Below, in pieces: positions 33,561 to 45,137 of a stretch of DNA of 64,000 nt; the first letter of the stretch is position 1, and each line of letters starts with the position of its first letter. A model generated the notes under the pieces. It did no database searches and had not been told where the DNA came from. It worked only from the letters and a program-made list of their open reading frames with translations. A program made the translations under genes and the position numbers. The DNA is from Dysidea avara. Lineage: Eukaryota; Porifera; Demospongiae; Dictyoceratida; Dysideidae. Location: contig NC_089274.1 in the NCBI RefSeq assembly GCF_963678975.1, positions 48,080,075 through 48,144,074 on the forward strand, read 5' to 3'.

Positions 33561-36479
33561 CCACACAATCTTATAAAGAGACCTGTCACTATCAATATCT
33601 GTTTTGGCATGCCTAGATTGCATGTCGCTAGGGATCAAGGGGTCTGGGATTTTACATTCCACACAGTTTTAGCTACATGTTTCTGACTTCCTCCTCTATT
33701 TACTGACTTAGCCTTCTCACAGATCCATACAGAATGAAATTTCAAGAAGACAGCAAGTGGTCCAGAAATTTCAGCATATATTACGAATTATTGCTCATGC
33801 ATACTAGGCATATGTAGTCGTATGTATTGTTAGGTTATATTACAGTTCTGTATTGTAGTTCCAAGATCTGTTCAGTATACAGTGGAACCTTTCTTATCCA
33901 GGCTAGCTATCATCTAGATCTGTATCTCAGAAATGTCCGCAACCAAGAATAAAATGCTATTATGCTAAAGTGACTATTTTAAATGCAAGTAATGTTAAGT
34001 TACTTAAGTACTATGCAGTTTAGTGGGTAGAGGGGAAGTCACTACATAGCATTCGTGGTCACTCTGGTCCCTGGGCTGTAAAAACATTATCACTAGTGGT
34101 AGTTATATATTACTAGTAGAATAAACAAGCCACCAAACAAGTAAACAGCAACTCTCTCCTTGTATACGTTAATCTACATCATAGTCAATACACTACAAGC
34201 CACATTTAAGCTGGGCTGTCCAGACAAAGGAGGTACCCAGATAATAGAAAGTAGGATCCACGTACTGTACACCATATTACACTTACATAAATTATATAGT
34301 TATGTAGGACATACAGTCACTTATACTATTCCAACTCAATAAAATATGCTTGCTGGTGAGCAGCTTTGATCCCCATATTATACAATTATATGAAGCTCAC
34401 AATCAAAACAAGAGAGTTAATCCCATACCGTATATAATATACACATAGCTAAGTACAGGCATATATAATGTGAGACTCTGAGATTATAGTATGTGCTATG
34501 ACTAAAATATTGAAGGTGAGAAACTGGCATGCACTATAGCTACGTACAATCATAATTGCTGCATTGCAATATTAGAGTATGTGATATCATGCTTGTAATA
34601 CCAATAATACAATCTAATTGTGCATTCACCTGTACATGTATGACATTATATTATAACAGCCTTTCACAATAATACACTGACTGAGAAATGTACATTTCAG
34701 GACCACTTGTCTTGACTTGATATAAGGTTGCGTGGACAGTTCTATTGAGAATATATTGTGACCGGATGTGCAAAAGGCGGTTGGGAGTCTTATATCCTTC
34801 CAAGTTTCACTAGATCAATGTATCACCTTCATACTACACAAAGCAATAGTAATAGTTTTCCCAAATTAGCTGTGTGTACTGCATGTTTCCCTATATACAT
34901 GTACACATACAAATTTTGAGGATACACTTGTGGGACCTGCCCTAGGAAATAACAAGCAAACAATGAAAGCACCCCGGGGTTCTGTTAATGTGTACAGTGG
35001 AGACACTAGCTATACATATACAACTATTTTGTTTGCCCTCTAACTTCTATAACATTATAACAATACGTGTACACAAAAGTACAAGAAGTTGATGATAATA
35101 AATTGTACTAAAGCAATGAATTTTGTAATCAACTGTAAAAAATTTACTGTAATACAAAATATCAATATCATACGTTGGGTACATTCTGCAAGTAAGAGAT
35201 ACTATGGTCGTATTCTCTTTGACATGAAAGATGACACAGTCTCAAACACTCTGCATCTTTATCACAAAACCTCAACTATACATGCATATGGAACAAGAAC
35301 ATAGGTACACACACCAGACATGGAAGCATCTTTATGCAGAGTATATTGACTGTGTAGACATGTCATATATAATGAAAATGGCAATACATAGATCAAATTA
35401 ATATTCAGAGTGGTCCACAACCAATACCGTAATTTTTCTAATTTTCCAACCCCTTATTATGCCTGGTCTGTAATTCCTTAGCACTATTGCTTAGCAACCC
35501 CAGCCCACTCCACAATTGTGGTTGTTCACACTTTTGCAACAGAGAAGTATACAGACATGCTTAGGAAAATTCACCAATATCTTGTTTCCCAATTTACATA
35601 ATATCTAGCTAGTTTGAGAGGGATTATTAGCAGATAAAATGTCAGATTTTATAATTGACAGTTTCAGACCTTTTCAAATGTCATGCAGTCTAAGAAAAAT
35701 GGATGAGAAAATTAAAGGTCACCAGATATCTTTAAGCTAAATAAGACAGTGCTTACTGGTGTATACATGTGACTTTGACTGACTCAGCTATCCCAAATTC
35801 TGCACCAACTTACCTAACAATTGTACTATAACATGATGTAAAGTTAATTCTGTAAGCACATGTAAAGGTACAGGACTGCAGATAAAAATTCAATATTCCT
35901 AATTCAATTGCATATCAACATAAGACATACAAGCACATAATTATATTGAAGTAGATAGGAAAGTTACTACGTATAAAAATTACTGTATATTACAGCTGCA
36001 TGTCCATGCACTTGCTGGAATACCCTGAGAGAAACTACGTACTTCTTTTGCCTGTCTGGGGGACATGCGAAGACAAAAGCTTCACCACAAGCAAATTTGC
36101 CACATGTAATATTAAGGCATCACCAAATGCTGGAAATCAAGAAAGAAATGGAAAGTACTGCATGCAGTGTTGCAGGATGTTTTGCTCTTGTGGTGAACAG
36201 TAGTATGTGACTTATATCTACCACAGGAACTGATCAACCTAGAACTAGCCCTCTCCAGAAGATGTAATTGTGAAAACACAGTATAAGATTGCAGTGAAAG
36301 TCATGTTTAGTTTAAATCTTATAAATTACTCCACAATAAATTAAATTCTAATAAGTAGTACCAAAATTAGTGCCCATATAGCCTGCAAATTCATAAATCA
36401 TTGATGCTTTGATTTTGTTATACATATAGTACACATTCATATAAACAATTATTGTAGCTATACAACGTGCATGTGATCA
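33561..36479. other. Centre between the two arms, non-coding, with a third partial copy
   Basis: 33561-35250 shows no gene and no clear match to the arms. A lone 'cagtggaacctttcttatcc' at 33880 resembles one end of a pogo MITE. 35260-35330 resembles 36725-36800. 35650-35860 resembles 44030-44190 in the same direction. 35880-36060 resembles 45390-45540. So a fragmentary extra copy of arm B sequence lies at about 35.26-36.06 kb. Confidence 0.5.
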
Positions 36480-37059
36480 CCCATAAATCAGACTGCATCT
36501 GAGCAAGCTATAGACGTTGCTTCAGGTTAAACTGTATGTATGGTCCATAGTTTACCACTTACGTCCATACATTTTAAACAATGGGTTTGTCATCATTATG
36601 TAAAGTTATACTTAAAAAGTAAATACATTGCTGTATACATTATACAATGTTGGATGCATCGTCTGTTATATACAAGTGATATGTCTTTCGCCATGAAATA
36701 CGCTACCTCAATAGTTTTTTGCAGCTCATCACAAGCACATAACTACATGGAACAAGAACATACAGCAGACGTGTAAGTATTTTCATACAGAGTGCATTAA
36801 TTAGTTACTACACTGTATCATACTGAAATAGCATGAAAAATTGACAATATATTGGGCAAATTGACCAATATGTCTACGTTGATAAATATTAAATTCCTGG
36901 ACACTCCTGTTCACTGGTAACTGCATATGCACCACATTCAACGTTTTAACTAGCTATTGTATACCATAGGTTCTTTATAGAATTTCCGTGACGTCAATGC
37001 TAAAGTCATAGTTATGGCAGCTCAAATGATACCTTCATATTATAGCTGCATTCAAACAT

Positions 37060-37175
37060 TACCATGACTACAAACACATACCATTACCATGACTACAAAC
37101 ACACACCATTACCATAACTACAAATACACATCATTACCATGACTACACACACTGTTACCATGACTACAAACACAA
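37060..37175. repeat. 24-bp minisatellite next to the BEL insertion
   Basis: Five units of ATTACCATGACTACAAACAC followed by a few variable bases, directly left of the BEL/Pao element. The equivalent in arm A is at 32890-32930. Confidence 0.85.
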
Positions 37176-37184
37176 AGCAGATAC

Positions 37185-37383
37185 TGTCGAGAACTAGACA
37201 CTATAGCATAATTGTATTTAGGATATTATTTAGGCTACTTTGTGTGTATTTAGGTTTTGTCATGCGCATGCATGTAGGTTGATGCAATAATTCAATATGG
37301 CATGTATGTGGTGCCACGAGGCGAGTCTCTAGTCCGGTGCTCCGACATCGTGGACCCTTCGAACCACGCTACAACCCCAGACA
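37185..37383 (+). repeat. BEL/Pao 5' LTR
   Basis: 199 bp, from TGTCGAGAACTAGACACTAT to ACAACCCCAGACA. It pairs with 43199-43397. Confidence 0.95.
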
Positions 37384-37387
37384 TTAA

Positions 37388-37403
37388 TGGTGCTGTGACT
37401 CGA
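37388..37403 (+). other. Probable primer binding site of the BEL element
   Basis: TGGTGCTGTGACTCG begins with TGG four bases after the 5' LTR, the place and start expected for pairing with a tRNA 3' end (CCA). I could not assign the tRNA species. Confidence 0.5.
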
Positions 37404-37614
37404 CAAGCATTCCACGACCAGCAGATTACGTGTGTACGACCTGTCTACCGATCTGAGATAGCCCCTCTACTCCTAAACGCAAACGTCGTGGTACCGTGGC
37501 ATTCCTAATAATGGTACCCGATAAGGCAAGCATTCTTACCGTGTAGAACTGTTGTTGCTGTCTTCCTTTCGTACACAGTGCGCGTCAATTGAAATCACCG
37601 GAACCACTCAGTCA

Positions 37615-39111
37615 ATGGAGCAAATCACTCATCTACAAAAGTCCAGAAACGCCTACAAGAGCCATGTAACTCGCCAGCTTAAGAAAGTGGAGAAATTAAT
37701 GGCCAGTGAAACTGTTGATGAGTTTCTGCTCTCCTCCTTAAAGACCACTCAAGAACTTCTAATCAAAAAACGAGATACCATTCACCAGCTGGACACACAA
37801 ATCACTGAATTCATACAAGATGCAGATGCTCTTGAAGAGGCAATCCTAGAGACAGAAGACACACAGGACAGAATTTTAGAAAAGGTGAACCTTATAGACA
37901 CATTTATAAACATACATTCAAGACCTCACCCCCAAAGCTCAGAAGCAGCTTCCTCATCGGCACCTCCTTCCACAATTCAATCTAGTGGAGTAGTCTCCTC
38001 ACCCCCACCAGTTGACCCACGACCTCCTACATCAGCTAGTAAGGAATCCACAACTGCGGTTGAACCTCTATCACATGACACTACAACGATTTCTAGTGTG
38101 ACAGAATCTACGACAGTCACCACACATACTACCACACCAATAGTGAGTCCTCAACTATACAACTCCAGTCGTCTCCCCAAGCTAGAGTTACCAACATTTT
38201 CAGGAGACCCTCTTAACTGGCAGTCATTTTGGGACTCCTTTGAGGCTGCAGTTAACTCCAATCCAACCTTGAGCCCCATACACAAGTTCAATTACCTCAA
38301 AGCTCAGTTACAAGGTGATGCAGCACGAGCGATATCTGGTCTTCCTTTGACCGAGCTGAATTATACACAGTCAATAACTCTCCTGAAACAGCGTTTTGGT
38401 CAGCCGGAGAAACTTATTAATGCTCACACCCATTCACTTATAGAATTACCTGGACCAACTAATGACCTATCGAGTTTACAACTGTTCCACGACATCACAG
38501 AAAATCACATCAGAGGTCTTGCATCACTTGGGGTATCCAAGGAATCATACAGCACACTACTGGTTCCAATAATCCTTGGAAAGCTTCCTGTACCTGTACG
38601 GAAAAATTTAGTAAGGGACCATGATCAAACTAGATGGACACTTGATGATTTACAGGCTGCCATGCTGAAGGAGATCAGAGTATTAGAGTGTGGATTATAT
38701 TCCACTGACACCCCACCCAGTCTATCGACAGCTAGAACACATGCTACAGCATCTTTCCATGCTGCTATTAAGGGAGGACGCCAACCAATTGGTGCTGCCA
38801 AGAAGAAGGCACAATGTGTGTATTGCAAAGGTGAACATTCACCTACTATCTGCTCAGAAGTTACCGACCACCAGAAACGACTAGAAATAGTTCGTAAGTC
38901 CAACCTATGCTTCAACTGTTTGGGGAATCACAAAATATCACAGTGTAACTCCAAGTTTCGATGCAAACATTGCAGACACAAACACCATACCAGCTTGTGT
39001 AAACCAATTGACAGTGACTCCCCAAACCTAGTACTCAAGGCACTCTTACACAAGTACAACCAGCTAGTCAATCTTTACAGGTTGCACCAACTACTCAGTC
39101 TTCACAAGTAG
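37615..39111 (+). CDS. gag: BEL/Pao Gag polyprotein
   Basis: The structural protein of the retrotransposon particle. The first ATG in the frame is at 37615 (the frame is open somewhat further upstream but without ATG), giving about 498 residues ending at TAG 39109-39111. Residues about 1-100 form a charged coiled coil (KSHVTRQLKKVEKLMASETV). A Ser/Thr/Pro-rich linker follows. The Gag core of the DUF1759 type starts at LPKLELPTFSGDPLNWQSFW and runs through QRFGQPEKL to LVRDHDQTRWTLDDLQAAML. It ends with Cys/His zinc knuckles: CVYCKGEHSPTIC, CFNCLGNHKISQC and CKHCRHKHHTSLC. Gag and pol are in different frames and overlap at 39018-39111, which is unusual because BEL elements normally use one frame. 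Confidence 0.92.
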   Translation: MEQITHLQKSRNAYKSHVTRQLKKVEKLMASETVDEFLLSSLKTTQELLIKKRDTIHQLDTQITEFIQDADALEEAILETEDTQDRILEKVNLIDTFINIHSRPHPQSSEAASSSAPPSTIQSSGVVSSPPPVDPRPPTSASKESTTAVEPLSHDTTTISSVTESTTVTTHTTTPIVSPQLYNSSRLPKLELPTFSGDPLNWQSFWDSFEAAVNSNPTLSPIHKFNYLKAQLQGDAARAISGLPLTELNYTQSITLLKQRFGQPEKLINAHTHSLIELPGPTNDLSSLQLFHDITENHIRGLASLGVSKESYSTLLVPIILGKLPVPVRKNLVRDHDQTRWTLDDLQAAMLKEIRVLECGLYSTDTPPSLSTARTHATASFHAAIKGGRQPIGAAKKKAQCVYCKGEHSPTICSEVTDHQKRLEIVRKSNLCFNCLGNHKISQCNSKFRCKHCRHKHHTSLCKPIDSDSPNLVLKALLHKYNQLVNLYRLHQLLSLHK

Positions 39112-42100
39112 CTGCTAATGCCGCTTCAATTCTTCATGACGCTCATAGTAACAAGAGCAATTCTTCCTCTTCCCTTGTGACTGTTAGTCTGCTGAAGACG
39201 GCTATTGCCCCTGTTGTTGGCAAAGGAATACGGATACATGGTAACATTCTCTTTGATGAGGGCTCACAACGTTCTTTTATCACTGAGAAGACAGCAGCCC
39301 AACTCAAATTAACACGAGTTAAGACTAAGAATATTGCCATAGCACCCTTTGGTGCTGAATACTCCCCACCCCAACCAACATCAGTGGGACAAGTCCTTAT
39401 TGAAACCAACACAGGAGACAGAGTGCCGGTATCTGTGCTAATAGTACCATTTATCGCTGCACCATTGAAGAACTCTCTACGGCAATCTGTTGAGAACTTT
39501 CCTCACTTGCGTGGATTAATGCTGGCACATCCCATCACTAATGAGCACAACTTTCAGGTATCGATTTTGATAGGAGCGGACTACTATTGGACATTTGTGG
39601 AAGATAAGATCATTCGAGGTAATGGCCCTACCACCCAACAGTCCAAACTGGGATACCTCCTTTCTGGTCCCATGTCTTTCCCAACTTTACAATTAAATGT
39701 TGCCACCCTGCACGTAGCCACCTGTGAAGAACCTAACCTTGAAAGATTTTGGTCTATAGAAGAAGCTGGCACTACTCCAACTAAATCTGAACAGATAGAC
39801 ACCACCTTTATTCACCGTTATCAGACCACTTGTATCAGCCAAGCAACTGATGGCACTTACACAGCTCAGTTTCCATGGAAATCAGTTCATCAACTGCTTC
39901 CCTCCAATTTTACAACCTGTGAGAGAAGAACCAGGCAGTTAATATCTCGTCTAACACAGACTCCATCTCTCCTACAACTGTACCACAGTATCATCACTGA
40001 ACAGGAAGCACGTGGTTTCATAGAGAAGGTGCAATCCACTGACCAACCAGCTAATGTTCACTATCTCCCACACCACCCAGTTAAGAAAGAGTCGACGACC
40101 ACACCAATAAGGATAGTCTACGACTGTAGCTCTCGTCAGAGTAAGGAACATGCAAGTCTGAACGATTGTTTACTGGTAGGTCCACCATTCCTTAATGATC
40201 TGTGTTCCATCATAATAAGATTCCGTCATCACAAATTTGCCTTTGCCACTGATATAGAGAAGGCATTCTTACATGTCCGACTCCACGATTCAGACAGAGA
40301 TTCAACCCGTTTTCTGTGGGTTTCAGATATCAGTAATCCATTTGGGACTCTGACTACCTACCGTTTCAAGGTGGTGCCATTCGGAACATCCAGCTCACCG
40401 TTTATGTTGAACACTACGCTTGACTTACATCTGAGGAAGTTCTCCTCATCAGTGGCTAAGGATATGCAATCCAATCTCTACGTTGATAACCTCATTTCAG
40501 GATGTGATTCAGAACAACAACTCATGGACTACTATGCCCAATCTAGATCTATAATGAACCAGGCAAACTTCAACCTACGCTCATGGTCATCAAACAGCCA
40601 CAAACTCAGAGCTACAACTGAAAGTGAGAAAACCAACGACTCCAACACATGTGTTAGTCTACTAGGCTTACGTTGGAACACATTACATGATACAATCGGA
40701 TTTATAACTAAGTCATTCTCTTCACTCACATCCTCACCACTAGTAACCAAAAGACAGATACTACGTGATTCAGCCTAGATTTATGATCCACTGGGTCTTA
40801 TCACTCCGATCACAGTCAAGGCCAAACTGTTACTACAAGCACTATGGAAAAAGAAAGTGGACTGGGATGAACCGGTTGATCAAGGAACTCATGACAAATG
40901 GCAGCACATAGCCACTGACATTCAAGAGGTAACAACTAGTGTGTATCCAAGATGCTATTTCACACAACACATCTACCCTGTTTCTTCCAAGCAAATCCAT
41001 GTTTTTGCAGATGCTAGTTTATGTGCATATGGTGCAGTGGCCTACCTCCAGCACAATGACCAAGCTGCATTGGTGATGTCCAGATCCCGAGTTGCACCAG
41101 TAAGGTCTATTACACTCCCTAAACTGGAATTAATAGCAGCTGTCATTGCCACCCGACTAACCCAGTTCCTCATTCAGTCTCTATACCTGGCACCTGATAC
41201 CACTGTACATTTGTGGAGTGATAGCCAGATCACTCTACACTGGATCTATGACATCAAAGAGACATCTGCAACCAAGCCATTTATTGCTAACCGTGTAGCA
41301 GAGATCACACAGTCATTCCCTGCTTCTGTTTGGACCTATGTACCCACCGATGACAATCCAGTGGATCTCTTGACAAGGGGTATTTCAGCAAAGCAGCTGA
41401 AGTCATCTCAACTCTGGCTTCACGACCCTTCCTGGTTAACCTCTGCAGATCAGTGGCCCACATGGTCACCAGTCAATGTACTTCACTTACAGAACATTGA
41501 TATGGATGACACTCAAGAAGTTAACAACAAACCTACTAACCCTGCTGAGACTTGTGGAATTCATCTAGTGATTGATGCCTCCCGTTACAGCCGACTTACG
41601 AAATTGCTATCTGTTACTGTACTTGTCCTTCATTTTGGTCACAATCTAAAGCATTCCCAAGATAAGCTGACTGGTCCCATAACTGCTAAAGAACTTTCAG
41701 ATGCCACCATGATTTGGATCAAAACCTCCCAAGAACTGGAATACTTTGAAGAGATCACCAATCTGACATCAAATTCTCGCAAGCGTACTCTACTTGTACG
41801 GCAACTCAGATTGTTTTTAGATAGCAGAGGATATCTACGCTGTGGGGGGAGGATCCATAATGCGCCTGTTAGTGAGCTGGAAAAGTTCCCCTATTTGCTG
41901 TCGCCCAGACACCACATCACTAAGCTTATTGTGTATGCCACTCATGAGAGAATTCATCATTCAGGAGTTAGCAGAACAGTAACAGCAATCCGTCAATTGT
42001 ACTGGATTCCAGCCATTAGAGTATATGTGAGGAAGTTATTGAGGAGATGTGTAACATGTGCAAGATTGACAGGGAAACCCTACAGGCTACCTGATCCACC

Positions 42101-43211
42101 ACCACTTCCGAAGACTCGAATAGAAGATCCGACCCCGTTCTCTGTTTGTGGTGTAGACTTCACTGGAGCCATGTACGTTCATGAAGGAGAGGGTGAGAGA
42201 AAAGTGTATATTTGCCTCTTTACATGTGCCACCACGAGAGCAGTACATCTTGAAGTGGTACTGGATATGACAGTGGAGAGCTTTATGTTGGCCTTTCGGA
42301 AGTTTGTGGGTAGAAGATCATTACCTAGAACTATGATGTCTGACAACGCCTCGACATACTTGGCAGCAGCTGACGAGTTGGAACAGCTTCTCAATTCCAC
42401 CTCTCTCAAGCAAGCTCTAGAAGGCCACGGTGTTACCTGGCAGTTTATTCCTAAAAGAGCACCCTGGCATGGTGGATTTTGGGAACGATTAGTGGGATTA
42501 ACCAAACAGGCACTTAAGAAGACCTTGGGCAGAAGCTTTGTCACCTTGCAGATTCTTGAAACCATTGTTGTGGAAGTAGAGGCCACCTTTAATGATCGCC
42601 CCTTAACTTATGTGTCCTCAGATGTTACCGATGTTGAGCCTCTAACCCCAGTGCACTTGTTGTATGGCAAACGTATGACATCTTTGCCCCATTCATATGA
42701 GGATGATCTAGAGGACCCAGACTATGTTGTATCAGAGTCACGAGTGAGGAAACGGCTAACCAATCATGCCAGATTGCTACAACATTTCCAGACAAGGTGG
42801 AAGAAGGAATATCTTACTAGTTTAAGAGAGTTCCACAAGGCATCAGGCCTGAACATGCAGAATGTGAAAGTTGGAGAAGTAGTTTTGATTCATGATGATG
42901 GACCTAGACTACACTGGAGACTCGGCATTATAGACAGCTTCATACAAGGAAATGATGGTTTGGTTCGAGCAGTGAACGTACGAACTAGTAACCGTGTAAC
43001 ATCCAGACCAATCAGCAGACTATATCCTCTGGAAGTCTCGCTCCCTCCTGATGATCAATCAAAACACAGCAGTCCAACAGAACCAATAACCCAAAATAGT
43101 CAAGATACAGTAAGAGATCGCCCACAACGAGCAACGGCAAGGAAGGCAAGAACCCGTCTGTTGGAATGGACAGCTAGATTAGGCTGCCCCCCAGAGGATG
43201 TCGAGAACTAG
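39018..43211 (+). pseudogene. pol: BEL/Pao Pol (protease, RT, RNase H, integrase) with one in-frame stop
   Basis: Makes cDNA from the element's RNA and integrates it. The frame is open from 39018. The aspartic protease is near 39230 (ILFDEGSQRSFI; the usual D-S/T-G triad reads D-E-G here). The reverse transcriptase starts at about 40080 (IRIVYDCSS; FATDIEKAFLHV as motif A; VPFGTSSSPF; LYVDNL as the catalytic motif C). A TAG at 40776-40778 interrupts the frame just before IYDPLGLITP; reading then resumes in the same frame. RNase H has FADASLCAYGAV, LELIAA and WSDSQITL. Integrase has the HHCC zinc site (ERIHHSG...CVTCARLTG) and a DDE core (VCGVDFTGA, MMSDNAS, WHGGFWERL). A DUF5641-like tail (VGEVVLIHDDGPRLHWRLG) precedes the stop at 43209-43211, which lies inside the 3' LTR. 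Apart from the stop it is intact, so inactivation is recent, or readthrough would be needed. Confidence 0.93.
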
Positions 43212-43397
43212 ACACTATAGCATAATTGTATTTAGGATATTATTTAGGCTACTTTGTGTGTATTTAGGTTTTGTCATGTGCACGCATGTAGGTTGATGCA
43301 ATAATTCAATATGGCGTGTATGTGGTGCCACGAGGCGAGTCTCTAGTCCGGTGCTCCAACGTCACGGACCCTTCGAATCACGCTACAACCCCAGACA
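43199..43397 (+). repeat. BEL/Pao 3' LTR
   Basis: 199 bp. It differs from the 5' LTR at eight positions, all C/T or G/A. The end of pol (..VEN stop) is encoded in its first bases. Confidence 0.95.
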
Positions 43398-43402
43398 GAT
43401 AC

Positions 43403-44716
43403 ATGTGATGCATCAGTATAAGAAATTGTGTGAAGCACCTTGCAAATGCTGCTGGCACAAAAAATCCTAACATTTTTCACTAAAAAATGTCTGTGGGACT
43501 ATCCTCAGCAACATAATAGCTTTCAATATTAACTCCATCTTTGTCAAAATAAACTACTACAGATCTTCCCTTGGTTTCCCCACATTTCTGATGTCATTTC
43601 CAACTTAATTCTCCTCAGGTTTGCCAGGTGGTAGCCCATTATTCTTTATTTTTCTTCAAGTACTTCCAAGAACAATGTATTCTGCCACTGACTGAAATGC
43701 ATGCTACAAAGTAAGTGCCACTCCTGAAATTGGGTTTACAAGCTACACCAGCTATTTAGCAAATTGATGATATAAGAGAAATAATTCCTTGCCAAATTTT
43801 CTGTATATACAAATTAATTGCTAAACGGTTTATGCACATATTAAATTCTGTACAACCAGGATCTTTTGAAGTTGCAGTCTCTTCATGATAATGTCTGGTA
43901 ACTGTTCCTACTGTTGCCTAAAATATGGCCACTCACATTTTTGTGAAGGGATGTAAAAATATATTTGCTTGTTTCCCTTTTACATATCTATGCAATCTGA
44001 GAGGTAGCAGATAGATTGTGATGGTTAGAAAAGGTCATGCAGTCTAACAAAAATAGTGCCAGGCTGAACAAAATGAAGATCACCAGATATCTTAAAAACT
44101 AATTAAGACAGGACTTACTTGTATACACATGACTTGGTAATGCTGAATTCTGCTCCAATCCACCTAAAGATTGTACCATACTGTAACATAAATTATCCCA
44201 TGCCCAATGCACAAGTCACTATGATTTATTGCCTCACTTAGTTCTCCTTGGGAATAAGTGGGGCTTTACATGGGAACTGGCACAAAATGGTTGCCCCAAC
44301 ATGAGGCATTTTATAACTGTTTATTAAACGCCAAAATATATATTTTTTGTGTCAAATCCTTGTGTTGCAACTGGGTGGGGTAGGTTTACCCTATTCAGTG
44401 TTAGGTGCATTGCATTAATGCAGTAACAAAGTAATACAGTGTGCTACATTTTTAAAGAGATATTTTAGGCTAACAGATAGTTATATGTAATGTGTGTTAC
44501 TGAAGTTAGGGCATTACTACTCGATACTGTAACAATTATTATTACCTAACGAAGTACTAATATGTTATTTAACTGGCATGTACTGTAATAATATTTGTAA
44601 TGAACCACTAACAAACTAGGGTGTTACTGTAATATTATTATGTAATGAAGTACCTTTATACATTGTTTAATATCAAGTGTTCATAATATATATATATACT
44701 GAGGAGATATATATAT
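43403..44716. other. Non-coding part of arm B
   Basis: Matches arm A 31800-32880 in reverse complement. 44400-44700 is an AT-rich stretch with repeated 'gtaataatattattatgtaatgaag' types that arm A lacks. No gene is supported. Confidence 0.4.
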
Positions 44717-45137
44717 ACTGAGGAGAGTATCCTACTCTCTTATACCCCCTGTAGAAGGCTGTATCGCGAAGTTATGATGTAATGACAGAATGTTGCGGTT
44801 TGTGATGTATGAGTAGCCGTAAAAGTGCAAGAATCGTAAGCACCATTTCACACTCACAACACTCAGGATAGCAATATTCATGAATGACCTAGCAAGAAAT
44901 GCCTATGAAGCAGTCTTAACCCATGAAGCAACGATTGTAGTTCGGTGAGAAACGCTTGGAGTTGGAGTTAATTTGGTTGCTATCAATGTTGTCAGGCCAG
45001 GCACGCGTTCAATCGATGTTAAACTAATGACATCATTAATTATACAAAGAAAAACTGGCAAACTCAGAAGTGTTATGTCATAACTTCATGATACGCCCTT
45101 CTACAGGGACATATGAGAGTAGGATACTCTCCTCAGT
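44717..45137. mobile_element. MITE with about 70-bp terminal inverted repeats in a TATA microsatellite (421 bp)
   Basis: The left end ACTGAGGAGAGTATCCTACT is matched exactly by the inverse of the right end. The match continues through 'ctgtagaagg', 'gtatc' and 'gaagttatga' for about 70 bp with a few changes. (TA)n lies on both sides, consistent with insertion at TA. The left end shows a short partial duplication (tatactgaggaga twice). It is absent from arm A. Confidence 0.8.

Larger units (their letters stand above)
37185..43397 (+). mobile_element. BEL/Pao-type LTR retrotransposon, nearly complete (6.2 kb)
   Basis: Two 199-bp direct LTRs with TG...CA ends enclose a gag region with zinc knuckles and a pol region in the order protease, reverse transcriptase, RNase H, integrase, DUF5641-like tail. 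GATAC (37180-37184 and 43398-43402) is a 5-bp target duplication, usual for BEL/Pao. The empty counterpart of the target site is in arm A at about 32875-32885. The LTRs differ at 8 of 199 positions, all transitions. The copy carries an in-frame stop in pol and a gag/pol frame change. Confidence 0.96.

Noticed and set aside
42179..42586. Minus-strand open frame of 135 codons within pol
   Set aside because: Shadow of the integrase coding region on the other strand.
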